Positions 6,610 through 17,050 are shown, numbered from the stretch's first letter. The stretch: DNA of 32,999 nucleotides from Deltaproteobacteria bacterium (GCA_015492495.1 WGEY01000091.1:1-32999), one strand, 5' to 3'. The notes: a model not told the origin generated them from the sequence alone. A program made the numbers and translations.

Positions 6610-8344
6610 CTGCAGACCGGTCAAGAGGGGGAGGTTTTCCATATCCTGGAAGCTTGAAAAGAGGTTCAACGAACGGCTCTCCAGGGAGAAGGGCACGGTG
6701 CGCAAGGACCCCGGCGGAAGGCTCAGGGTATGTCTTGTCTATCCAAACACGTACCGTGTGGCGATGAGTAACCTCGGTTTTCAAACACTCTACCGCCTGT
6801 TCAACGACGATGCGCGGTGTGTGTGCGAAAGGGCCTTTCTCCCGGACAGGGACGAGATCGAGTGGTACGGGGAAAGGGGGGCAAGGCTGGTCTCCCTTGA
6901 GAGCAGGAGCCCTCTCGGCGAGTTCGATATAATCGCCTTTTCAGTATCCTTTGAAGAAGATTACGTAAACATACCCTCCATACTGGAACTGTCGGGCCTG
7001 TCCGTCTTTTCGAGCGAACGGGATGACGGTGGTCCTCTTGTTATGGCCGGGGGATGTGCGGTCTCACTCAACCCCGAGCCGGTGGCGGACTTCATGGACC
7101 TCTTTTTCATAGGCGAGGCAGAGGCCGGTATCCGTCCTTTTCTGGATGTCCTGTCGAGCATAGGACATGCCGGTGTCTACGGTATCCTAAGGGCCATCTC
7201 CGGGCTCGAAGGTTTTTACGTACCCCGCTTCTGCGAGTTCACATACGACGGCTACAGGGTCGAGTCGATCAGGCCGCTCGAGGGGATGCACCTTCCTGTA
7301 AAAAGGGCGAGGGTGGATGACATAGACAGCCACCTCATGCCTGAAAGCGTGGTGGTCACGCCTGATACGGAGTTCGGCGGCGTCCATCTGATGGAGATAG
7401 AGCGGGGGTGCGGGAGGGGATGCAGGTTCTGTACCGCCGGGTTCCTGTACCTTCCGCCGAGGTGGCGAGATCCGGAGGAGGTCAAAAGGGCGGTTGAGCA
7501 CCGTCTCGGGGTTGCCGGAAGGCTCGGGCTTGTGGGCGCCGCGGTCTCCGAATATCCGGCCCTTAAGGATCTCCTCGGGCTTGCCGTACAAAGGGGCGGG
7601 GAGATAACGGTGTCGTCGCTGAGGGCCGATCTTCTCGACAGGGAGCTTCTCGGGCTGCTTAAGAAGACAGGCTACAGGACCATAACCATAGCGCCCGAGG
7701 CGGGCTCCGAGAGGTTGAGGCGGGCCGTAAACAAGGACATCCCGGACAGCACACTCCTTGACTGCGCAAGGCTTGCGGCCGAGGCGGGCTTCAAGAGGTT
7801 GAAGCTCTACTTCATGGTGGGGTTGCCCACCGAGGTGGATGACGACGCAAGGGCCATAGGTGAGCTTGCGCTCGGGATGAAACGCATGTTGAAGGGCGGA
7901 AGGGTCATACTCAGCATAAACCCCTTTGTACCGAAGCCGCTCACCCCCTTTCAGTGGCACGGCTTCGAGAAGACGGCGGTCATCGAGAGAAGGTACTCGA
8001 TCGTAAAGGACATCCTGAAACGAGAGGGAGCCGTTGAGGTCAAGCTCTCTTCCATAAGGCAGGCGCTCGTCCAGGCCTATCTTTCGCGTGCGGACAGGAG
8101 GGCCGGAAGGACGATCCTCGAGGCATCGAGGATAGGGTGGAGGCGCGCGTTGAAGGGGGCGGTGCCTGACTGCGAGGGTGTCGTACACCGTGAAAGGGAA
8201 AGGGACGAACTCTTTGCGTGGGATGTGTTGGACCACGGGCTCGACAAGGCATACCTGTGGAAGGAGTATCAGAGGGGGCTTGCCGGCAGGACCACGCCGC
8301 CGTGTGACGTAGGAAGGTGCACGAGGTGCGGTATCTGCCATTGA
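6590..8344 (+). CDS. B12-binding-type radical SAM protein, TIGR03960-like, without DUF2344 tail
   Basis: The protein is up to 584 residues. The N-terminal half resembles a cobalamin-binding domain (RVCLVYPNTYRVAMSNLGFQTLY, GGCAVSLNPEP). A radical SAM core follows with the cluster motif CGRGCRFC (C274, C278, C281, counted from 6590) and the conserved segments TIAPEAGSERLRR and LKLYFMVGLPTE. A cysteine group (CDVGRCTRCGIC) closes the protein. It parallels the next gene domain by domain but stops before the DUF2344 part. The start is unclear. The TTG at 6590 lies inside repeat stem 3, a GTG at 6698 would cut conserved sequence, and AGGGGGAGG at 6626-6634 is ideally spaced for an ATA at 6641. Function is unknown; the family is suspected of RNA or ribosome-related modification. 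The stop overlaps repeat copy B. Confidence 0.82.
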   Translation: MLQGSSICRPVKRGRFSISWKLEKRFNERLSREKGTVRKDPGGRLRVCLVYPNTYRVAMSNLGFQTLYRLFNDDARCVCERAFLPDRDEIEWYGERGARLVSLESRSPLGEFDIIAFSVSFEEDYVNIPSILELSGLSVFSSERDDGGPLVMAGGCAVSLNPEPVADFMDLFFIGEAEAGIRPFLDVLSSIGHAGVYGILRAISGLEGFYVPRFCEFTYDGYRVESIRPLEGMHLPVKRARVDDIDSHLMPESVVVTPDTEFGGVHLMEIERGCGRGCRFCTAGFLYLPPRWRDPEEVKRAVEHRLGVAGRLGLVGAAVSEYPALKDLLGLAVQRGGEITVSSLRADLLDRELLGLLKKTGYRTITIAPEAGSERLRRAVNKDIPDSTLLDCARLAAEAGFKRLKLYFMVGLPTEVDDDARAIGELALGMKRMLKGGRVILSINPFVPKPLTPFQWHGFEKTAVIERRYSIVKDILKREGAVEVKLSSIRQALVQAYLSRADRRAGRTILEASRIGWRRALKGAVPDCEGVVHRERERDELFAWDVLDHGLDKAYLWKEYQRGLAGRTTPPCDVGRCTRCGICH

Positions 8345-8459
8345 ACATGCATCGCGAGCGCACTCCCCGCAGCTTGCCGCGAGGGGTGCGAGTGAGATGT
8401 AATCGTATAATTCCTTACATGAGAAGATTCCCTGCAGCTTGCTTCAGGAAGCTTCAAAT
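8344..8459 (+). repeat. three-stem repeat, copy B
   Basis: This 116-base direct repeat of copy A (6497-6609) fills the gap between the two radical SAM genes. It begins on the last base of the first gene's stop codon and ends ~26 bases before the second gene's ATG. The identical 18-base left end, the ATGTAA/TTACAT stem and the CCCTGCAGCTTGCT core are conserved. Stem 1 and stem 3 carry substitutions that leave imperfect pairing. The copies are in the same orientation and bracket the first radical SAM gene. Confidence 0.8.
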
Positions 8460-8485
8460 AAATTGCACAAGGATCAGGACAGAAG

Positions 8486-11047
8486 ATGGAGAAAATCGAC
8501 ATTGCGGATTACCTCGCGCTCACAAGGAGGCCCGTCCGTTACATCGACAGGGAGGTCAATTCCATAAGGAAGGAACGGTCCAAGGTGAGGCTCAGGTTCG
8601 CGCTGTGTTTTCCTGACGCCTATGAGGTGGGGATGAGTCATCTGGGCATACAGATACTGTACCATGTGTTGAACTCCCGGGAGGATGTCGCCTGCGAGCG
8701 GGCATTTGCGCCGTGGAAGGACTTCGAGGCGCTGTTGAGGGAGAAAGGGGAGCCACTTGCAACGCTTGAGAGCCGCATCCCGCTAAGGGAGAACGATATA
8801 GTGGGCTTTTCACTCCAGTACGAGCTCTCCTATACGAACGTTTTGAACATGCTGGATCTGGGCGGCATTACGCTACAAGCCTCCGAGAGGGCCGACCGTG
8901 AGCCGATCGTCATAGGGGGCGGCCCGGGTGCCTTCAACCCGGAGCCGGTCGCCGCCTTCTTCGACTGTTTCCTGCTCGGAGACGGCGAGGAGGCGGTAAT
9001 AGAGATATGCGACGTCGTCATGGAGGGCAGAGAGAGGGGGCTTTCGAGAAGGGAGGTACTGGAAAACCTCTCGAAGGTCGAGGGCGTGTACGTGCCCTCG
9101 TTCTTCAGGGTCACGTACAACCCTGACGGGACCGTCGAGGGTGTAGAGCCGCTCGTTCGGGGCTATCGCGGGGTCAAAAAGAGGGTCCTTTCGGACATAA
9201 ACAAGGTGCCGCTTCCAGAAAGCCCCGTTGTGCCGTACATGCAGACCGTGCACGACAGGCTCAGTGTCGAGATAGCAAGGGGATGCACCAGGGGCTGCCG
9301 CTTCTGCCAGGCCGGGATGATCTACAGGCCGTTGAGGGAGAGGGAGCCTGGGAGCATCCTGGAGTACATACGCCGCACGCTCAAGAATACCGGCTACGAG
9401 GAGGTCTCGCTCCTTTCGCTCTCTACCGGGGATTATTCGGACATAGAAGGGCTTCTGTGCTCGGTCATGGACGAGCTTTCAGGGCGCAGGGTGGCGGTAA
9501 GTCTGCCGTCTCTGAGGGTGGGCACACTCGGCGCCGGGCTTGCCGACGAGATAAAGAAGGTGCGTAAGACCGGTTTCACCCTCGCCCCAGAGGCCGGCAC
9601 CGAGAGGCTGCGTGACGTCATAAACAAGGGGATAGAGGAAGATGCGCTCATTAAAGGTGCACGGGAGATATTCTCGCTCGGCTGGAGGGCCATAAAGCTA
9701 TACTTCATGCTGGGGCTTCCCACCGAGACCGAAGAGGATCTCATGGAGATAATACACCTTTCGAGGAAGGTGCTCGATGCCGGAAGGACCGCCGGGCGCA
9801 GGAACGCGCAGGTGAACGTGAGCGTGGCGGCCTTTGTCCCAAAGCCCTTTACCCCGTTTCAGTGGGAGCCGCAGATATCCCTTGAGGAGAGCCGCAGGAG
9901 ACTTTCGCTCCTTAGGAGAGGGGCGAAGAAAAGGAGGCTCGGTTTCAAGTGGCACGATCCGGCCATGAGTGAGCTCGAGGGGGTCTTTTCGCGTGGCGAC
10001 AGGCGGCTCAGTGGGGTGATACTCAGGGCGTATGAAAAGGGATGCAGGTTCGACGGGTGGAGTGAGGAGTTTCAATGGGACCTCTGGCAGGAGGCGTTCA
10101 GGGAAGAAGGCATAAGCATGGCCTTTTACACGGGGAGAAGGCGGGGCGAGGAAGAGGTCCTGCCGTGGGACCACCTTGACTGCGGGGTGAAAAAGGACTT
10201 CCTGTGGGACGATTACAAGAGGTCTCTCGCGGGGGGGCTGACCCCGGATTGCAGAAGCTCGAGGTGCACGGACTGCGGGGTCTGCGACCATAGGCTTGTA
10301 AAGAACATGGTCTTTACGGGACAGAAGACAGTCAGGCGGGCAGGTGGTGCAAGAAGGCTGCCACGTACCGGCCAGAGGCCGCTCAGGGTGAGGTTCAACT
10401 TTTCAAAGACCGGGGATCTGAGATACTTGAGCCACCTGGAGCTATCGAGGACGGTTGCGAGGGCCGTAAGAAGGGCGTCGCTCCCGGTAAGGTATTCCGG
10501 CGGGTTTCATCCCCTGCCAAGGATAGTCTTTGCAACACCGCTTCCGGTCGGCATGGAGAGCCTTGACGAGTACATGGACATGGAGCTTGAACCAGTAGGC
10601 CAGTATACCACGGATGGACTTGCCTTCAGGCTCGACTCCGCGCTTCCTGATGGGCTCAAGGTAAAAGCGGCCAGATTTATACCCTTGAAACTCCCTCCTC
10701 TCTCTGTTATCATGAAGGCACAGAAGTACCTTGTTTTTTTGAAGAACGGCCCTTTGGGCTTGGATATAGAGCCCCGTAGAATCGACGGGGTCATAAGGGA
10801 TTTTTCCAATAATGACTCAATTGATCTGGAGATCGAGCGGGCGGGTAAGAAAAAACACATCGATGTAAAGCCACTTGTGGAAGAACTCACCCTGAAAGAT
10901 GATCTCGTGCTCGGCCTGACGCTCAGGCAAGGCGAGGGCGCCGGCGTAAAGCCCCATGAGGTGGTGGCCCACCTGCTGAATCTCCCTGCCAACAAGGCTT
11001 CCCTTATCCCCATCCTCAAAACAAAGACCGTTCTTGAAAATGCATAG
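8486..11047 (+). CDS. fused B12-binding radical SAM / DUF2344 protein (TIGR03960-TIGR03936 type)
   Basis: This 853-residue protein has three parts. A cobalamin-binding-like N-terminal domain contains VGMSHLGIQILYHVLN. The radical SAM core has CTRGCRFC (C267, C271, C274) and FTLAPEAGTERLRDVINKG. From about residue 632 a DUF2344/TIGR03936 domain begins with RVRFNFSKTGDLRYLSHLE and HPLPRIVFATPLPVGMES. A cysteine group (CRSSRCTDCGVC) links the last two parts. This fusion is a recognised family, often encoded beside RNase E/G, as here. The substrate is unknown; the DUF2344 part and the neighbour suggest RNA. The ATG at 8486 follows AGGA and AGAAG. The stop codon lies within the outer stem of the rng leader. 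Confidence 0.9.
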   Translation: MEKIDIADYLALTRRPVRYIDREVNSIRKERSKVRLRFALCFPDAYEVGMSHLGIQILYHVLNSREDVACERAFAPWKDFEALLREKGEPLATLESRIPLRENDIVGFSLQYELSYTNVLNMLDLGGITLQASERADREPIVIGGGPGAFNPEPVAAFFDCFLLGDGEEAVIEICDVVMEGRERGLSRREVLENLSKVEGVYVPSFFRVTYNPDGTVEGVEPLVRGYRGVKKRVLSDINKVPLPESPVVPYMQTVHDRLSVEIARGCTRGCRFCQAGMIYRPLREREPGSILEYIRRTLKNTGYEEVSLLSLSTGDYSDIEGLLCSVMDELSGRRVAVSLPSLRVGTLGAGLADEIKKVRKTGFTLAPEAGTERLRDVINKGIEEDALIKGAREIFSLGWRAIKLYFMLGLPTETEEDLMEIIHLSRKVLDAGRTAGRRNAQVNVSVAAFVPKPFTPFQWEPQISLEESRRRLSLLRRGAKKRRLGFKWHDPAMSELEGVFSRGDRRLSGVILRAYEKGCRFDGWSEEFQWDLWQEAFREEGISMAFYTGRRRGEEEVLPWDHLDCGVKKDFLWDDYKRSLAGGLTPDCRSSRCTDCGVCDHRLVKNMVFTGQKTVRRAGGARRLPRTGQRPLRVRFNFSKTGDLRYLSHLELSRTVARAVRRASLPVRYSGGFHPLPRIVFATPLPVGMESLDEYMDMELEPVGQYTTDGLAFRLDSALPDGLKVKAARFIPLKLPPLSVIMKAQKYLVFLKNGPLGLDIEPRRIDGVIRDFSNNDSIDLEIERAGKKKHIDVKPLVEELTLKDDLVLGLTLRQGEGAGVKPHEVVAHLLNLPANKASLIPILKTKTVLENA

Positions 11048-11128
11048 AGGGCACATTCCCGGCGGCTTCAGCCGGGAGCTTCAATCCATGGGCTGACCCC
11101 CGTGTCTATGCGGAAAAAAAGATTTTTT
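11042..11128 (+). promoter_or_regulatory. structured leader between radical SAM gene and rng, with REP-like stem
   Basis: GCATAGA (11042-11048) pairs with TCTATGC (11105-11111), and CAC (11052-11054) with GTG (11102-11104), giving a long outer stem. Inside it is a REP-like hairpin (11055-11086), TCCCGGC/GCCGGGA followed by GCTTCAATCC. After the outer stem comes an A7-GA-T6 run (11114-11128) that can form another weak stem. The outer stem overlaps the upstream gene's TAG stop. The rng ATG follows 14 bases later. RNase E/G genes in other bacteria are known to be self-regulated through 5' leader hairpins, so this may be a feedback element; that is inference. Confidence 0.45.
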
Positions 11129-11142
11129 GATCGTAATTGTAG

Positions 11143-12642
11143 ATGAAGAAAGGTCCAGTAAAAGAGATATTCCTGGATTCCAATCCGTTCGAGACGAGGC
11201 TTGCGATCCGCGAGGATGAAGAGCTTGCCGAGTTCTATGTGGAGCGCAAGAAGGACCGCGGCATAACCGGTAACATCTACAAGGGCAGGGTGGTAAGGGT
11301 CCTGCCGGGGATGCAGGCTGCGTTCGTGGAGGTAGGCCTCGACAGGACCGCCTTTCTCCATGTAACGGATGTACTGGAGTCGGTGGAGCTCATAGAAGAG
11401 GAAGATGTTTCGGAGGTCTCGAAGGAGGAATCCCGCAGCGGGCCCTCGGGTCATAAGATCCAGGAGCTGCTGAAGGCTGGGCAGGACATAATGGTTCAGG
11501 TCGAAAAGGAGCCGCTCGGAACAAAGGGGGCGAGGCTCACCTCGTACCTTGCGCTGCCGGGACGTTATCTCGTCTTCATGCCGAATTACGAGAGGGTGGG
11601 GGTCTCCCGCAAGATAGAGGATGAAAGGGAGAGGAAGCGGCTCAGGGACATGGTCTTGAAGCTGAAGCCTCAGGGTGTGGGCTTTATCATAAGGACGGTC
11701 TGCGAGGGCAAGCGCAAGGACGAGATAATGGCGGACATGGATTATCTGTTGAAGCTCTGGCGCAACATAGTCAAGAAGATGGAATCAACCCCAGCGCCGG
11801 CGCTCCTCTACGAGGAGCTGGACCTCACCCTGCGTTCCGTGAGGGACATCTTTACGCGGGACGTAAAGAAGTTCGTCATAGACTCAAAGGAGGAGTACGA
11901 AAGAGCGGTAAGGTTCATTGAGGAGTTCATGCCCGAGCTCCTGGGAAAGGTTGAACTTTACAATGGCAAGGAGCCGATGTTCGATGCCTATGGCATAGAG
12001 GTCGAGCTTGCCAAGGCCCTGGAGAGAAAAGTATGGCTGCCCTCGGGGGGGCACATAGTCATAGACCAGATGGAGGCCCTGACCGCCATAGATGTGAACA
12101 CCGGCAAGTACGTAGGCAAGAAGAGCTCGGAGGATACGATACTAAAGACCAACCTCGAGGCCGTAAAGGAATCCGTACACCAGTTGCGTCTGCGCAATAT
12201 CGGCGGTATCATAGTGATCGACTTCATAGACATGGCGAAGCAGTCCAACAGGGAGAAGGTCTACAGGGGCCTCAAGGAGGCGCTTAAAAAGGACAAGGCC
12301 CGGACCAACATACTGAAGGTCTCCGAGCTCGGTATCGTCGAGATGACGAGGAAGAGGGTGAGGGAGAGTATCACGCAAACGCTCCTTGAGCCCTGTCCGT
12401 ATTGCGATGGTGACGGACTTGTAAAGGGAAAGGACACCGTGCTCATGGAGATATACAGGGACCTTATAAAGGAGATGCCCGTACGAAGGAGGAAGGTCGT
12501 TGTGTATGCAAACCCCGTGATCGCGGAGCGGCTGAGGGGTAGCGCCAGCGACCTTGTCACGGAGCTCTCGAAGCGCTTCAGGAAGAAGATAGTTGTAAAG
12601 CCTGTGGATACGTTTCATCAGGAGGAGTACGAGATAGTGTGA
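11143..12642 (+). CDS. rng: ribonuclease E/G family protein (RNase G-like)
   Basis: This 499-residue endoribonuclease cuts single-stranded AU-rich RNA and matures rRNA 5' ends. The N-terminal S1 domain (NIYKGRVVRVLPGMQAAFVEVG) is split by a short acidic insertion, as is usual. The catalytic Asp residues are at AIDVNTG (D317) and VIDFIDM (D360). Their 43-residue spacing equals that of E. coli D303/D346. CPYCDG (C418, C421) is the Zn-link that joins protomers. The long C-terminal degradosome scaffold of RNase E is missing, hence RNase G-like. It follows the fused radical SAM gene behind a structured leader, and a cytochrome gene starts 13 bases after its stop. Confidence 0.95.
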   Translation: MKKGPVKEIFLDSNPFETRLAIREDEELAEFYVERKKDRGITGNIYKGRVVRVLPGMQAAFVEVGLDRTAFLHVTDVLESVELIEEEDVSEVSKEESRSGPSGHKIQELLKAGQDIMVQVEKEPLGTKGARLTSYLALPGRYLVFMPNYERVGVSRKIEDERERKRLRDMVLKLKPQGVGFIIRTVCEGKRKDEIMADMDYLLKLWRNIVKKMESTPAPALLYEELDLTLRSVRDIFTRDVKKFVIDSKEEYERAVRFIEEFMPELLGKVELYNGKEPMFDAYGIEVELAKALERKVWLPSGGHIVIDQMEALTAIDVNTGKYVGKKSSEDTILKTNLEAVKESVHQLRLRNIGGIIVIDFIDMAKQSNREKVYRGLKEALKKDKARTNILKVSELGIVEMTRKRVRESITQTLLEPCPYCDGDGLVKGKDTVLMEIYRDLIKEMPVRRRKVVVYANPVIAERLRGSASDLVTELSKRFRKKIVVKPVDTFHQEEYEIV

Positions 12643-12655
12643 GGGAGGGAGAGAG

Positions 12656-13309
12656 GTGAAGATCGCCTGGAAGCGGCTCATTTGGCCGGTTTTACTGGTG
12701 TCTTTTTTCATTGTCCACGTCCCGGTTCCTTCAGACGCGGCGTCCGCGGCCGAAGGAAAGAGGATCTTCGATTCCAGGGGCTGCGGCGGCTGTCACGCCT
12801 TGAGGCGAACGGCCGTCATGGGTAAAGGACCGGCCCTGTGGTACGCCGGAAGCAAGTTCAGGAAGGGCTTCCTCGAGGGCTGGCTTCAGAGCCCCGATCC
12901 CATAAGGCCCATGGCATACGGGTCGATCACGGAGACGAATACTTCCGACCACCCTGCACTGAGCGCGAAACAGGCCAGGGATGTGGCGGCCTACCTCATG
13001 GGCCTCGGCGCAGGCCTGGTGAAGCAGGGGATCATAAGGCCCTCAAGAAGCGTCAAGGGAAGGATAATCTTTGAAAAGAAGCTCGGCTGCTACGGCTGCC
13101 ACCGGATAAGAAAGGGCAGGAGGATCGTGGGCGGGCTCAGCGGCCCAAGCCTCGTCGGTGCCGGTAAGAGGCTCAACCCCGACTGGATATATGCGTTCCT
13201 CAAGGATACCAGACGCTTTGAGCCGCTTTCAGCGATGCCGGTCTACAACGGACTTGTAAGCGAAGAGGAGTTACGGACCCTTGCGGGATATGTCTCGTCG
13301 TTGAAGTAG
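12656..13309 (+). CDS. periplasmic dihaem cytochrome c
   Basis: This 217-residue protein uses a GTG start preceded by the purine-rich GAGGGAGGGAGAGAG. A signal peptide (LIWPVLLVSFFIVHVPVPSDA) is followed by two class-I cytochrome c domains with haem sites CGGCH (C43, C46, H47) and CYGCH (C145, C148, H149). Candidate methionine ligands are in PIRPMAYG and PLSAMPVYN. The two-domain layout resembles CccA/FixP-like electron carriers, but no oxidase gene is adjacent, so the partner is unknown. It lies between rng and a DUF2065 gene, probably read from the same transcript. A role in periplasmic electron transfer is secure; anything more specific would be a guess. Confidence 0.85.
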   Translation: MKIAWKRLIWPVLLVSFFIVHVPVPSDAASAAEGKRIFDSRGCGGCHALRRTAVMGKGPALWYAGSKFRKGFLEGWLQSPDPIRPMAYGSITETNTSDHPALSAKQARDVAAYLMGLGAGLVKQGIIRPSRSVKGRIIFEKKLGCYGCHRIRKGRRIVGGLSGPSLVGAGKRLNPDWIYAFLKDTRRFEPLSAMPVYNGLVSEEELRTLAGYVSSLK

Positions 13310-13368
13310 AAGACAGCATCCGGCACTGGCGCGGTGTTTTTGCTTATTAACCGTAAGCTCAATACGTC

Positions 13369-13563
13369 ATGGCATTTATCCTTAGCGTACTCGGCGCGAT
13401 CCTCGTCATAGAGGGGATCCCCTACTTTGCCTTTCCGGCCAGGGTGAAGGAGTGGGCCCTTCTCATCCAGGAGGTAAGCGACCGCAACCTGAGGGTGATG
13501 GGCATCTTCTCCATGGCGGCCGGGCTCGTGATACTCTACATCGTAAGGACGTACCTCGGTTGA
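13369..13563 (+). CDS. DUF2065 small inner-membrane protein (YjeT-like)
   Basis: This 64-residue protein has two hydrophobic helices (AFILSVLGAILVIEGIPYF and VMGIFSMAAGLVILYIVR). They are joined by a short polar link containing NLRVMG, the conserved centre of the DUF2065/YjeT family. Family members are inner-membrane proteins of unknown function, often encoded near protease or envelope genes. The ATG at 13369 gives the usual family start. The stop at 13561-13563 is 2 bases before the ATG of the SpoIID-like gene, so the two are translationally close. Confidence 0.8.
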   Translation: MAFILSVLGAILVIEGIPYFAFPARVKEWALLIQEVSDRNLRVMGIFSMAAGLVILYIVRTYLG

Positions 13564-13565
13564 AG

Positions 13566-14681
13566 ATGGATCTGAAAAGAACAAGGCTCCTCTTCGTTTG
13601 TCTTCTCATCTCGCTCGCCTTTTTCGGGTGTGCCGCGCCCGGGCCGTCTCGCCAGGACAAGGCGGCGGGCCGTGAGGAGATGATAAGGGTCCTGGTATTG
13701 AAGGGTATAGAAGAGATCGAGATAAGAGGAGCCGAGGGAGCGGGGCATGTATGGGTGCGGCATCTTGGAGGCAACGCGGTGATGCTCAACGGAGAGAAGG
13801 CTTCCTTGCCGCTTAGGTTCAGTCCGAGCGCGGAGTTCATCTATATAGGGAAGAGGCCCTACAGGGGTGTGTTGGAGATTTATGCAGATGAAGACGGCCT
13901 CGTGGTCATAGACGAGATGCCGCTTGAGGACTACCTCGTCGGTATCATAAACAACGAGATATCCTCGAAGTGGCCGATCGATGCAATAAAGGCACAGGCC
14001 GTGGTTGCCCGCACGTATGCGATCTACAAGAAACGCAAGAGGGAGGGCTCCTTGTACGACCTGACCGCGACCCACATGGATCAGGTATACACCGGCGCGG
14101 CCGTAGAGGATGCGGCCTCGATGCTTGCCGTAACAGAGACCTCCGGCGAGGTGCTCTTTTACGACGGGGCCCCGGCGCTTACGGTCTATCACTCTAATGC
14201 CGGCGGAATGACCGAGTCGTCGAAGCACGTATGGTCCATCGATTACCCGTACCTGAGGGCCGTCAAGAGCAGGCACGACAAGGGAGCCCCGAACTTCCGC
14301 TGGGAGCTCGCGCTCTCGGCCCGGACCATCGGGGATATGCTCGCCGGGGCGGGTTACGGCATAGGCATACCGAGGAGCATCAAGATCAAGGAGAAGACCC
14401 CTACGGGCCGGGTCAAGGCGCTCGTCATAAGGGACGGACAAGGGGGCGAGTTGACGCTCAGCGGCGAGGAACTCAGAAAGGTCCTCGGCTACGGCATGCT
14501 CAAGAGTACGCTGTTCAGGGTCAAGAAAAGGGGCTCGACCTTCACCTTCAGGGGAAGGGGGTCCGGGCACGGGGTGGGGCTTTCCCAGTGGGGGGCCAAG
14601 GGCATGGCGGAGGAAGGCTACAGCTACAGGAAGATACTCAAACACTACTACTCGGGAACATTCATCCGTAAGATATACTGA
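13566..14681 (+). CDS. SpoIID/LytB-domain protein, putative lytic transglycosylase
   Basis: This 371-residue protein has an N-terminal hydrophobic signal ending in FFGC at residue 19, a weak lipobox. The SpoIID domain carries MPLEDYLVGIINNEI (with the expected catalytic Glu), AIKAQAVVARTYA, YHSNAGGMTESS and the closing GRGSGHGVGLSQWGAKGMA. SpoIID proteins cleave denuded glycan strands during sporulation, but relatives are widespread in non-sporulating diderms, where they act in cell-wall remodelling or division. The ATG at 13566 was chosen because the signal sequence begins there; the frame extends 38 codons upstream inside the DUF2065 gene. Nothing else here suggests sporulation. Confidence 0.88.
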   Translation: MDLKRTRLLFVCLLISLAFFGCAAPGPSRQDKAAGREEMIRVLVLKGIEEIEIRGAEGAGHVWVRHLGGNAVMLNGEKASLPLRFSPSAEFIYIGKRPYRGVLEIYADEDGLVVIDEMPLEDYLVGIINNEISSKWPIDAIKAQAVVARTYAIYKKRKREGSLYDLTATHMDQVYTGAAVEDAASMLAVTETSGEVLFYDGAPALTVYHSNAGGMTESSKHVWSIDYPYLRAVKSRHDKGAPNFRWELALSARTIGDMLAGAGYGIGIPRSIKIKEKTPTGRVKALVIRDGQGGELTLSGEELRKVLGYGMLKSTLFRVKKRGSTFTFRGRGSGHGVGLSQWGAKGMAEEGYSYRKILKHYYSGTFIRKIY

Positions 14682-14755
14682 CCACGCGGATGTGTCCGCC
14701 CTTTCAAAGGTGTACAGCGAACAAGGTATGACCGTAAGGGGCCGTGCACGCCGAA

Positions 14756-14853
14756 GACCTCCCGCACACCCCTGTGGAGGTCTGAGGACCTCCTTGCATT
14801 TGAAGATATCCCGCGTTCACGCTCCGGGGACTTCACTTCTTCCTTGCAGATGA
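14756..14853 (+). promoter_or_regulatory. candidate attenuator-like leader and leader peptide before queA
   Basis: Three segments compete for pairing. GACCTCC (14756-14762) and GACCTCC (14787-14793) are each the exact complement of the middle GGAGGTC (14776-14782), so the stems are mutually exclusive. The middle segment is a Shine-Dalgarno-like sequence. A TTG at 14794 opens a 19-codon frame that stops with TGA at 14851-14853, one base before the queA ATG. queA itself has no good ribosome site, which fits coupled translation. This is inference from sequence; no known riboswitch fold was recognised. Confidence 0.3.
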
Positions 14854-14854
14854 G

Positions 14855-17028
<2,174 letters not shown>

Positions 17029-17050
17029 GCACTCTATAAGGAGGTAACAA

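Noticed and set aside
7187-8341. 384-codon minus-strand open frame
   Set aside because: Antisense to the first radical SAM gene; proline/arginine-rich with no recognisable domain.
13452-13565. 38-codon 5' extension of the SpoIID gene
   Set aside because: It overlaps the DUF2065 gene in another frame, and the signal sequence begins at the ATG at 13566.
14686-14710. GCGGA-TGTG-TCCGC hairpin then CCTTTCAAAGG after the SpoIID gene as a terminator
   Set aside because: The stem is only five pairs and no T-run follows; left as an unexplained hairpin.
14700-14854. preQ1 riboswitch ahead of queA
   Set aside because: No compact pseudoknot with the A-rich tail of preQ1-I, and no preQ1-II-like arrangement, could be found.
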